A program made the position numbers and the translations under genes. A stretch of DNA of 64,000 nucleotides from Amphiura filiformis (lineage: Eukaryota; Echinodermata; Ophiuroidea; Amphilepidida; Amphiuridae): assembly GCF_039555335.1 (NCBI RefSeq), contig NC_092628.1:71825706-71889705 (forward strand), written 5' to 3'. The notes beneath the pieces are model-generated. The model searched no databases. It had not been told where the DNA came from and worked only from the letters and a program-made list of their open reading frames with translations. Position 1 is the stretch's first letter. Every line of letters begins with the position of its first letter. This document shows positions 47,559 to 60,600 of this stretch, one piece after another.

Positions 47559-48024
47559 CCCAACAACAGTGGCGTGCACAAAGGGGGGACACGCCCCCCC
47601 CCCCACTTTTGTTGGTCATTCGGGGGAAATCAGTCATTTCCCCTGAAATGACTGATTTCGCCCGCACCTTACACTCCTAATCAGACTCCATTCGGGGGAA
47701 CTGAACAACCTGCCCCCCCCACCAAGGGTGAAAATAAGAGAGCTTGAACCAGGGGTCACTTTGGCCATTTCCAATTACCAAGGGGCCAATAAAAATAAAG
47801 ATGTGCTGGATGAGTTAAATAAGCACTATTTGCTTGTAATTTGATATTTTTGGTTCACTATCCAGGGGGCCAGTTTTGTGAGAAAAGTGTCCCCTGGTCA
47901 ACTAAAATTGAGATGGAACCAGGGGCCATTTCAGAGTTTCTGGGGGCCAAACTGCTCCCGTCTCCCACTTAATTTCACCCCTGGCCCCCACTTTCAATGT
48001 GCTGCGCATGCCACTGCCCAACAA
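47559..48024 (+). mobile_element. hAT-type MITE with perfect 8-base duplication
   Basis: The element (47567-48016, 450 bases) has ends CAGTGGCGTGCAC and GCGCATGCCACTG. Both flanks are CCCAACAA (47559-47566 and 48017-48024). It has no transposase. Confidence 0.9.
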
Positions 48025-48651
48025 TAGATATACTTTATATGATGTCACCTTGAGTTTGGTAGTGACGTCAGTGTCTTTACGTGGTTGTGCTGCAAGTGTG
48101 TGACAAACCACACTTGTACGCATGTGTGTATGCTCTGTGAAATAAGGTTAGCGCATGCAATACAACTGTGCCATGAATAAATTGGGCATCTATGTCATGA
48201 CCAAACTCAACGTGAAACCAGGTATAATTGGTCCCTTCCAGCTGTTGATGGCGTTTTAGCTCGGCTACCTCCAATCAGGCTGGAATTAGCAAAGCCATGC
48301 TACATAATCGTCTTCTCTTTCAGTTTTCAGGCTACAAAATCATCCTTGCTTTCAGTTTTCTGCTTTGCTACTTCACACATACTATAAATAGGTTTATTAG
48401 TTTTCATCAGATGCAAAGCATTTAGTACAAAATGCAATGACCCACTTGAATGCATCTAGTGGAACTCAATCAAGAGTTTTGACAGTTGACACCAAGGAAA
48501 ATATCCACAAGTTTTCACAATCTTTGATGAAGCATTTGGTCAAGTTTATATATCACTTTTCAAATGATTGCAATTTCAACCTCCATGTACTTACATGCAG
48601 CCGACAACTTGGCCTTTTATGGTCATATATTACAAAGTTGGAGAAAATGAA

Positions 48652-51600
48652 TCATTCTTCAAGTTCTTTCCTCGCTATCTTTAGGCACTGATCTGCAAAT
48701 TCAGTAAAAAGAGGCTCCTGCATTGCATCAGCTATGGCCTTTTCCTTATTATCAGTTTGGTCCAAATGGGACAGCACCTGTCGTAGATGGGGGTTGTGTA
48801 GCAAACTTTTCAATTCTTCTGATTTGCCTGCAAAAATGATAAGATATATTGTGATTTGCATTTTTCAATGTATCAAATCTTTATATTTTAAAAGTTTACA
48901 TTCAATTGATGTTAGTTCTAAAAGGGGGTCAAGTCACATTGAGTGTATTTTGAGAAAAATGGCAAAGAAGCTTGTTATGTTCATGTGGTTTTAATGCAAG
49001 GGGGTGGTTATATCCATTATTTTACTAACTCCATTTTCATGATTTGTGACTTAACCCCTTTTAGAACAAGCATCCTCAATTAACATATGAATCCAAACAC
49101 TGCCCATGGTTTTTGCTATCCAAAGTTAAAGAAGAAACAAAAAAGAGAGAAGATGAACAAAGAAGTCACTTGGTATCCCCGGTTACTTCAAACCTTAGAC
49201 CCCTCTGGTGCTAAGCACACACTCACCAATTGGTATCCATGGGGGTTTTGGTGGCCTGGCCAGTGATTCCGCACATATATAGGACTTAGATGGTGTCATT
49301 GCATCACATGGGATGCATGGATGCGCAGTGGTCATCCTTGTAGCATTTACTGTTAGGGTTAATAATTTCCAGCTTTGTCTACACTACTAGTGGATTGAAG
49401 ACAATTCTGGTGGACTTATCGCCTTTTTGTTATCCACTTATTGGCAGACCATGTTCCCAAGTAAAGGCCTGGCTCATACCGAACTGGACTAGGCCAGGGA
49501 GGCTATTTAGCTCTGGTTCGGATCAGGGAGTCAAGTTATGGGTGAGGTTATTTCAGTGCTTAGTTATAAATCATAGAATAAAACAATGATATTTAAATAT
49601 TCAATTGGCATCAAACACTCAAAAGATTGAATTTCAAAGTCCGAGACAAAAATTTAGGTACGTACTTTTGTCTCAGTTCAAAGTTACATCCATGGCCTGC
49701 ATGCACACGGGCATGCATGATTATGAGTATGACTACATGTACCACATTCTCATCCCGCACCAAATCAACTTGCCAAGATGGTCTTGATGCTGCTCCAGTC
49801 TGGGAAGTGTCAGGATCTCAGGATTGAAAAGACTGGACACCACCAGGTTGGGGACAAATTTGATTGGGTCAGTCCAGGTCAGGTCAGTTAAATAGGCTTT
49901 GAGTTTCTGTTCGGATCAGAGAGTCAAACCAATATGCCCTTCTCATCTGTAGTTCCAAGAAGGTTACCAATCATGCAAATTTGAAAAATAAATTGCCCCC
50001 ACCCCTCTGTACCCTTTTCAAAACTGGAGAAGAATTTCAAAGGATTCCAGGGAGTTCCAAAGTGTTTTGGGGTGTTCCAAAATGTACTGGGTTGTTCCAA
50101 GGTATACCTGGGTGTTCTGGGTTGTTCAGAAGTATTCTGGGCTGTTCCCAGGTGTTCCAGAGTGTTCTGAAGTGTTTCAAAGCATCCTTGATTTGATCAG
50201 ATTGTGTCACATACCGTAAAACCCTGTCTACAAGTATATAAGCTTACGCCACCGGAACAGTGGATTACCAATGTTATTGTTCCCCTTCCAAAGAAAGGAG
50301 ACCTCAGCCTCATGAACAACTATAGAGGAATCACACTGATGTCAGTTGCAGCTAAGGTGTATAATAGGATCCTACTGAATAGAATTAGGGACCATGTTGA
50401 TCCTGTAATAAGAAGTAACCAGGCCGGATTTAGACCAGGCAGAAGCTGTGCACAGCAAATGCATATCCTCCGTAGAATCATGGAGGCTTTCCATAGTTAC
50501 CAACTTCCACTAACTATAACATTCATTGACTTCAAGAAAGCCTTTGATTCAATCAACAGAAAGATGATGTTTTCTGTTTTGCGGCACTATGGTATCCCAG
50601 AGAGCATCGTAAGGGCAATACGTGTACTGTATACAAATTCGCAAAGTGCCGTATTGGTAGATGGCAACATCTCGGATCCCTTCATGGTGACTACTGGAGT
50701 ATTGCAGGGGGATGTTCTAGACCCATTCCTATTCATTGTTCTCATCGACTATTTGATGACGATGGCTACCGAGGGGACTAACAGTGGTGTTGAAACACAC
50801 CCGCGTCGCTCCAGGCGTTATCCTGCCAAGGTTTTGAACGACTTGGATTTCGCTGATGATATTGCCTTACTTGAATCTTCCATCCCGCGGGCACAGGCAC
50901 AGCTGACCAGAACAGCGGCTGCAGCAGAAAGCCTGGGTCTCGTCATCAGTGTTCCCAAGACTGAGTACATGACCATCAACTGCAATCCTCAGCCACCACT
51001 CCAAGTATACGGAGAACCCATCAAGTATGTCACTGATTTCAAATATCTTGGTTCCATGATGGGCTCTAACACCAGTGACCTCTCCCGACGGAAGGCGCTT
51101 GCTTGGTATGCATTTTGGAAACTGGAGCACCTGTGGAGAAGTCCAACAATCACTGTTGCAACAACAGTCAAACTGTTTCACACCACTTGTGTTACAGTAT
51201 TGCTCTATGGCTGCGAGTCCTGGGTGATATCTACTGACATGGAAAATAAGATCAACGCTTTTGGTACATCATGTTACAGGATAATGCTGAACATCAAGCG
51301 CACTGACCATGTTAGTAATGAAAGGGTCTATACTATCACCAACACTGTGCCTCTTATCAACTCTGTCAGATCACGACAACTAAGATTCCTGGGACATATC
51401 CTGAGGATGCAGGAAGATGAACCATGCAGAAGATATGCTCTCTACACCCCATTACATGGTAAAAGAAGACCTGGAAGGCAAAGAACATCCTACTTGTCTT
51501 ATGTGCAAAAAACTGTTGGGGATTTCGACAACTTTCTACTGCCAGATACCATTGCCACTTTGGCTTCAGATCGTAGTACATGGAGAAACTTTGTAGTCGC

Positions 51601-54600
51601 CTGCTTCGCAGCCGAATGAAATGAAATGAATGATGAAAGCTACATTAATCCAGTCGCCATTATGGCGTTTGAGCAAATAAATTACGGATCCAAGCATATA
51701 CAAACAAGTATTATTTTAAGACCGATCAATTGTATTGGTATATTAACGCTTGCTTCGAATTAATTAAGCTTTTATAAAAAAACACTATATATGCTTGTAT
51801 GCGGGGTTTTACGGTATGTGACACTGTTTGACCCTACCAGGCTCAAAGAATCTATTTTAGACCAGATTGGGTCTCATATCCTGATAAATGTACAGATGAA
51901 TGCGTCTTGTCTGGTCTGAACTATGTTCAGGAAGAGTGGAATGTGGACAAATAATGTTACACAATATAGATAAGCATCTGTTACTATACTTCAAAGGTGT
52001 ATTTTGTTTATTCAACATAGCACATATGTACACATTTTCTCAACATTGATCATAACTTAGATTTAAAATGAAAACTTCCTACATATTACAGTGGGGTTGA
52101 GGGGCAATGCTTGGAAGCTTTGAAGTTTTAGCAAATCAAAATACAAAAAAAAATGGCATGGTGTTATATTTTTCTCTCTTCTAGAAAGGAATAAGACCAT
52201 AACTAACAATAAGAAGTCACATTTTGTTCATTAGAAATCTGCCTCTCCCCTCCCCTCGCATCTCCCTTCTAAGCCAAAGGGGGTGTTTATAGGGGGTGTT
52301 TACACCCCTGCTCTAGATCATGTGTCATATTCATATTAATTATTATATACATACAAAAATATGCTCACAAGCAACATAAACATTTCACCTTTTAAGACCA
52401 GATGAAACTATTTCTTAAAGCATAATTTGAAAGTTATTAGGCCAAAAAAAAGGTTTGTCTCAAAGCTCACGAGTGGTTTGAAAACAAATGCGAAATGAGA
52501 TTTTTTTTTTTTATTCCCGACTTGGTATTTTTATGGTATTTTGAGAAAAAAAAATCTGATTTTTGCCTAATTTTTCTGAAAACTATTAAAAATTTATTTT
52601 TTTTTAAATAAAATTTTTTTCTGCATTTCTTTTTTTTTTTCAAATTGTATGATTTTACAAATGCACACACGCTTTGAGATAAACCCTTTGTTTGGGTCAA
52701 TTTTGTTTTATTTTGTGTTTAGAAAATATATATCATTATAAGCTTTAAAATGGTATATCATTTGACTCTAAACGATATCCAGAAACAGGTTATGGTTTGT
52801 TGAACTTTGCTCCTTCAACAAAATGGTACCTTTTTCAGTTCTACATGTGTCTCTTTTCCCACATTGCTGGTAATAAATATCAAACGGTCATAATTGGCGG
52901 TCATATCAAATCATCCCCAAGTCAACTAGGTTCAGGATTGTCCTCTCATTGTTAATTGTTGGTTATACAGTGGCAACTCGTTAACAAAAACCCTCTTAAC
53001 ATGAAGTTCCTGATAACAAGAAGTATGTTTTACATTCCCAAGCATACATTTCACATGTTTTAAGAATTCTATAGACATAGGTAGAAGCTTATTATCTTCT
53101 TCAACAATGGGATTATTGATTAGTGTAAAAGGTGTTTGACTAGTGCTATCAAAATGAGATACATGTAGCACCAACTTGAGGTACCTATGAATACGACCTT
53201 CATGCACATTTTACACTGTAACTCAGAATTGTAATGAAACACATCGCATGTGAATTAATTTACCATAGTTTTTCACATATCTACTGCTTCGAGCATAAAA
53301 AGGGGATTTTCGAACTGCATAAGCTGCCTGGACCACAAGAGGGTTTAACCTTACCAGTTAACCTGTTTGTACACCAAGCACCACATGCAGGTGACTTTCA
53401 CTCCAAGCAGTCAATATGTTTTGTAGGGTTAGTTATTACAGAATGAATTTCATAGTTCAGAATGAATTTCACTTTAAGCCCAGTGACATGACCTGGGAAT
53501 GCTTTGATTATTTCACTCAGTTTAAAATTGTCATTGTGTGAATTTGGTTTTGTTTAGTGGTTGAATATAGCCACCAGCTTATAGATATTTAATTTTGATA
53601 TTACTAAGATTTCATTCAATGATCACCGCACCTATAGATGGGTTAATGAAGTGTAACCTAGAGACTGACTGAAAACGCTATGGCTCTATTTCATGGGAAT
53701 CCCTTTTTACACCTATTTACTTCCTTATGTCAAGTACATTGCACAATGTTTATTGTATCTTTGCTGTCTGTCAAAGTGTTTCTGTATTGTCATGGCCTTA
53801 TCACATTGGGACGTCCAAACTCCAAAATTAGATTGTTTCTAAAATGTGTTCAAATAACTTTGACATTATGGTTTTAATTATTTTATTAACAAATTCTAAC
53901 ATTGTCTTCTTGTTTTAAATAAAACGATCTACAGCATTGTTTCCATTTCGTTGTAACAGTTTGGTCGAAAACGATCTACAAAATGATTTGACACACGATC
54001 TACAGTAGCATACAGAAATGGATTGAGTACTGCATTGATTGGCAAAACAAATGTTATAATCCATGGAAACCTATCAGAGGGAAGCTCCATTACTCCAATC
54101 TGTGCTAAAATACCTAAAACGGCAATGGGAACCCAGCATGTAAGGACAGTCAACACGAGGACCCACATCTTTACGGCCATTTTCAAAGCAGTTTTCAGCA
54201 AGGTGAATCCTGACTTACCAATTGATATGAATAAGAGTATGTAAAACATTGTAATGATCAAGCATAGCAACAAGTTAAAGCCAAGGAAGAGTGCAATTGA
54301 GAAATAGTTTCCTAGTTTGGAACCTATTTCTGTAAATGTTTGTAGCTGAAAATAATCATCTGGTCTGTCGGAGTCATACGGTATTGTTAAGTTTATATAA
54401 TTATTTGAATATACATTTCTTCTAGCCAGTGGTAACCCAATACATACGTCAGGCAATTGATTTTGGTCATCATTGATGATCGTATTTACAATACTTAATG
54501 CAAGAGCAATAACCCAAGTAAATGTTGACAGTATTATCTGTGTCTTTTGACTAAATAACTTAGGTGTTGCAAAGATTTTTCGAAATGCCCAAAGTCTTTC

Positions 54601-57600
54601 TACAACTATGAGGGTTAGAAAAGAAGGAAGCTTCACTTGATAAGACTGATAGAAATCCTGCTAATTTACAAAGCACATGTGTTCTCCAATGTTTAGCATA
54701 TGAAGGAAAATACTCATTATAGTACTGATCAGCAGATGCAACAACTAACAAATACACACCCATAAGTAAATCTGCTAGAGCTAAGTTGGTGATAAAAATG
54801 AGTTGGTTCACTTGCTTTTCATCTGCTGATTTAGGTTTCATCTTTTGGCATCCCCAAATGAACACTACAATGTTTGCAAACAAAGCACAAAAGCCAAAAA
54901 TCCATGCAACACATTTTACTACAGTGGTGGGAAGAAGCTGCTTACATGTCAGGTAAGGAGATGGCTTATTTTGTGGGATACATTGTGACCAATATAATGG
55001 TTCAGCAAAACAACATGTAGCTGGGTCATCTACAGCAATATAGCTATCATTTTGGAGAGCCAAACCTGTGAAGGAGGTTTTAGTTATCTTAGTCAGACTA
55101 TTTTTCTTAAGGTTTAGATATTTCAGTTTGGTTAAACCATACAGTGATTTACTGTGAATTTGTTTCAAGTGATTATCCGTAAGGTCCAGAACTGTCAAAT
55201 AAGTCAAGTTTGAAAATTGATAGGGATATAGTTTGGCAATTTTGTTTGATCGGATTGTTAAAAGCTGTAATGGCATTCCTGTGAATTGGTGGAAAATATC
55301 TTTTGGCATTTCAGACAATCTGTTGCCATCGAGTCGGAGCTCTGCTAAGCTTATGAGGGTTTTGAATAGAGCAGCAGGTAATGTTTTGAGCATGTTATTG
55401 TCCAAACTTAGATATGATAAAGAACTCAATTTGAATACACCCGATGGTAATGATTCAATGGTGTTGTTAGCAAGATCTAATTTCTGTAGCTTCGTCAAAC
55501 TATCGAAAAGGTCACTTTGTATCACACCGAGTTCGTTAGCATACAGATACAACTCTTGCAATTGATTAAGATCTCTGAATACACCTGATGGTAATGATTC
55601 AATGCCATTTTCATGCAGACCTAATATCTCTAGCTTTGCCAAACTATTGAAAAAGTCACTTTGTATCACATTGAGTTTGTTGGCATACAGATACAACTCT
55701 TTCAATTGACGAAGATCTCTGAATGTACCTGATGGTAATGATTCAATGGAATTATAACCCAAATTTAACACCTCCAGACTCGTCAGACCATTGAAAACAT
55801 CTGGGTCAATCATATTGAGTTTGTTGCCATACAAATAAAGCTCCTTCAACTGACGAAGCTCTTTGAATACCCCAGATGGTAATGATTCAAGAGAATTGGC
55901 TTGCAAATCCAATGATACCAGATCACTTAACCCATTCAAGAAACCATTTTCAATTTCTATCAATCTATTGGAATACAGGTTTAAGCGTTTTAAATCATGA
56001 AGATGAATAAAGGTATCATTTGGTATGAAAGATATGTTATTTTGTGATAACACTAGTGATATCAAGCTGGATCTATCATCAAATACCGTTTGGTTCAGGA
56101 AGGAAAGCCGATTGTTATTTAATGATAAATGGGTCATATTCGTGGACAGATCATCGGGAAAACGTTGTAAGGTATTTGATGAAAGATCCAACAAAAGCAA
56201 TTTGTTAGTAAGGGTCACTTGGGATAAGCTGCAATTGGGTAATGTTAAGACTTTCAAACTTTCCATTTCATGAAATAAATCTGATTCTATATCAGTTATG
56301 TTATTTCCACCTACATACAGTACTTGTACGTTAACTAAACCATCTAACCAACTATGTGATATATAGGTTAACTTATTTACATTTAACAGTAAACGTTTCA
56401 GTGTATACAGATATGAGAAAGAACCAGCTTCTATACTTGAGATGTGGTTGATTGACAAGTCCAAAGTATGAATATTCTCTAATCCTGCAAAATCATTTCT
56501 TCCAATGCTACTTATGTGATTCTGACTCAGCAATACAATAATAGTATCCGTGAGATTGAAGAAGCTGTTGGATTCCATGCGCGTAAGATGTCTGTTAGAG
56601 AGATCAATTACTGTTGATTGTTCAGGAACTAAACCAGGAGGTTCATATACCAATAATGTTTTCTTTACAGCAGGTGCACCAGGACAGTCCATATGAAACA
56701 CTTGGAAGCTCACGTAACAGAAGCAGTCGACAGGACATTGCGGGAATGCAGCCACAGATACATTATCTGGAAGTCCAAGGACAAATCCAGCCAATTCTTC
56801 TGATTTGAAGTCTGGATCACCTACTAAAGTTATCTGAAGAGATGGGTTAAACTCCTGTAGTCTCGCGTAGGGAATTTCATCATATGAGATATGATCAATC
56901 TCATCGAAGATGTGAACATTTTCGCATGGGTTTGGGCGGAACTGAATGTTCTCTTTGGTATGTAGATGATCTGAATCAAGCCATTTGATGTCTTCTGTTG
57001 ATGATATCTTGCTACTCTGCTGTATTTCCAATATAGATGAAGCTCTCATGTTAACATGGATGGCACTGCAATTAAGAACTAACGCACATGATTCACCCAC
57101 CAGAGATCCAATCCAGCCATAAGATCTATTGATGCATTCTTCTCCAGATTCTTGCAGAGTAAAGTAGTCATAAATAGACCACAAGGACAAATGAAGAACA
57201 TTCAGGGTTATTCCTTGGTCATTAGAAGATGACACACGGAAGTCACAAGTCTCATTTCCATATGTCTGAATGGTCATGGAATTATTCTCTTGGAGAATGA
57301 AGTGTTGATGACATTGGACAGTGTCGTTGGTCTCAGCATAGATTCTAGAGTGAAACGGATCCATGGTTTCATTCACTTCTGATGCTGCTAATTCTATATA
57401 GATCACCAAAAGTGTAGCCAAAAGAAGGTACTGATATGATTTGAAAAGCGCCATCATTGGAGCTGGTCTATGGAACTGGCATCAGTATTCAGTACATGTG
57501 TAATGTTGCTCCTGCTTCATTATTAAGTAAAAATTTACATAGTGCAATCTCTTGTGGGTCAAGTATTTTGGTGGTATTACTCTTTGATGTTATTTCCAAC

Positions 57601-60600
57601 TGGACAGTGTCCCAACAGTCAGATAATAATTATAGTGTTGAAAGTGGGAGCCTGTATTAAGCAATGACCATCCGTTAGTCTTTGATGACACTTGATGGGA
57701 AGGATCAGTAGTGTGGCATAAGTTTTCAGGTGCTCTGGTTAACAAGCGATACAATTGATGGATTTCACACAACCAGTGCAAAGTCCCAGAAGATACCAGA
57801 TGTGCCTTCTGAATATGCTGCAATATATGTGACAGATGAACAGTCCCTGTTGAGACTACAAATGCTGTTGCAGGGTTGTCATCAGTAGCATGTCATGCTC
57901 TCTAAAGTAGTTTATTAGTTTGAGGCAGTTTTGAGTCAAATACTTCCTAAGATGATTCTGAATTTACATTGAATTGTATAATATCAATGAAAATATCTCC
58001 TCCTTCAAAATGCGAATGTACAGTGGCATGCATCCAGTACACTGTAGCCTGCTCATCCAGCTTAGGTTGATTTGTACAATGTCATCAGAGGCACAACTAT
58101 TCAGCTTTGGTTTTCTCCACTTGCTTTGTTAAACTCCAATAATGCAGTTGATGTAATAATGTCTACTTTTGTTTTTAATCCTGGACTCAGTAGGAAAGTC
58201 TTCACACATCCTTTTAAGTGCCTGTCACTTCAAAGTTGTATGCGCATATGATGATGGTTTGTTAGGCAAAATGTGATTTTACGCCTGTGGCAGAAAAGTC
58301 TAGAAAACTTCTCAAGCTGCTTGCCCTTTACTAACTGGGTATTCCCATTAAATTTTTTATTTCCGTATATTGCACAATAGTCATTCTTGTTAGTACTAAT
58401 TATTTGAATAGTCATGTGATCACACAAATCTCTGAATCTACATTGGTTCAGATTCATCCAGATCAAATTGTATTAACCCATGGTAAACTTTCACAGGCAA
58501 CACCAAACCATATCAACCCAAATTTGATCCAGATGTCAGCAATCCAGATTAAACTCCCATCACCAACAACTTAGTGGTTTACAATGACCAATAAAATGAA
58601 TTATTCTTTCTGAAGCAAAAAAGAAATGATCAAGTTCATTAATCAAATATTGAATTGCCTCTTTAGTGCGACTGAAGTGTTAATTCAGCCTTATAGACAA
58701 GCTGAATGCAGACAACAAACAAAGTTGGTTAGAGGCAAAACTAACTTTCACGGTCCACCAACCACATTCAATTGTGAATGGCAGTAGTAGCAGTGATTCA
58801 TGGGGAAATACCCATCATATTTCTATTTCCTCATATAATAGTATTATATGAGGAAATATTATTAATACAATAGTCATTATTGTCCAACACTGTTCACATT
58901 ATATCAATAACAAAACATATGATCATAAAACCATGCAACCCAAAATACAGGTCAAAAACCCAATTTAGTGATTAATTGTGGTTTCACTGGGTATTCCCGT
59001 TAACTTGTTCATTTCTTTATTATTACACAATATTCATTTTTGTTTGCACTATTTATTTGGTGAGTAAAATAATCAAAGCATGCACCCACCAGAGCATTCA
59101 AGATTATGGGCATAGTCTTTAAAAATATCCATGCACCCGGGCATTCAAGGAGTTGCTGTATTTTGAACTAATTTGAACCCTTTAAAGTTCATGAATAATT
59201 TGTTTGTTCTCAATCATTGGGGGAGGGAATATATTATTTGAAACCCTTTTTGAATATACTCTTCACTTTAATGTCAGTATTTCGGTTGGAACTTCCCAAT
59301 TTATTTTATGGGCTTAATGTTCCAAGTGAGCCTTTACGCATAACATAGAGTAACATCCATTTTAAGCATTCATGCATTTTTCTCAAAAATTATAGCACAT
59401 TGGTTACAAGTAAGATATGTATATTATAGGGGCAAGGACTACAACTACTGCACTGAAAATTCAGCAACTCAAGGCAAGTAGTTATTGATTTATTGATCAA
59501 ATATTGGGTTTCCCTCATTTTTGACTGTAACTCCACAACTGTTATCTGTGCTGAAATACAATTTCCAAAAGTGTGTAAATAACAAATCTATACAGCACAT
59601 CAGGCCAACATATCCTATCACCATACCAAGTTAATTGGTTATTGCGTTTGAGTTGGACAGTGGATTAATGAATTTGCTTCAGCCCGGACAGCCAGCCAGC
59701 CAGCCAGTCAGCCAGCCAGCCAAACAAACAAACAGCCAGGCAGCCACCCATTTGGATGATAACATAAGCCCCACGGGCCACACATATGTGGGGGCTAATG
59801 ATATTTGGGGAAGTTAGAGGCCAACTGCTGTCAGGTTTACATACCTAATTGTTGTAATATTTCTAGAGGGACTCTGTCTTCATCTACCATGTACTCCTCC
59901 TTTTCAATTTCCTCTTCACTTGATATTTCACCATCCTCTGCAATAATTCCACATAGATAAGAATTAAAACAAACACATAACAGCTCATTCACAATGAAAA
60001 TTTGGGAGAATGTTTAAACTAGAAAAAAAAGCGCACACCCTAGATGTTCCACAATTGACCTTCGCGACCAGGATCAGCTCCCCGAATTTCATACAGGTAA
60101 CAACGAGACAATTAGCAGTAAGTTCCTTGTCATGGGGAATTTCACGCTATCTCAATTTTACCACAAGAGCGTACTAAACCACCACCAGGGTTCGAACCCA
60201 CAACCTCTCAAACCATAGTCGAACGCTTTATCAATTGAGCTAATTTGACTGCTAAAAGAAAGACTTTATGGCAGCATGATTTGTATCCATCAAACATTAT
60301 TCTGTACATGTTACGCTTTTGATTTAAATTTGGTCTTCAAATCCAATAGCAACCATTATTATGTTTTCAGAATCTTGCATCCTATAGACCACTTGACATC
60401 ATTGTTTATCAACAAAGGCGAGGGACTGGTCTACCGATATCATGCTTGAACGAACTGCTACACTGTTCAATGGCTTTTTTGTTCTATATGAAATGTAGTG
60501 GGCGATTTAAAATGCACCTGCCCTGAGCAAACTGCAGGGCAAAGAACAATGGAAATTGCCATAATTCGTGCGCATACTGCCGGGCAATGACGTATTGACG

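Larger units (their letters stand above)
57458..59844. other. Upstream of the receptor, inside the ZNHIT3 intron
   Basis: Should include the receptor's 5' UTR and promoter (immediately above 57457, on the reverse strand). Two blocks (ACTGGGTATTCCC at about 58335 and 58987, each followed by similar text) are direct repeats. A perfect 33-base palindrome lies at 58825-58857. No other gene recognised. Confidence 0.4.
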
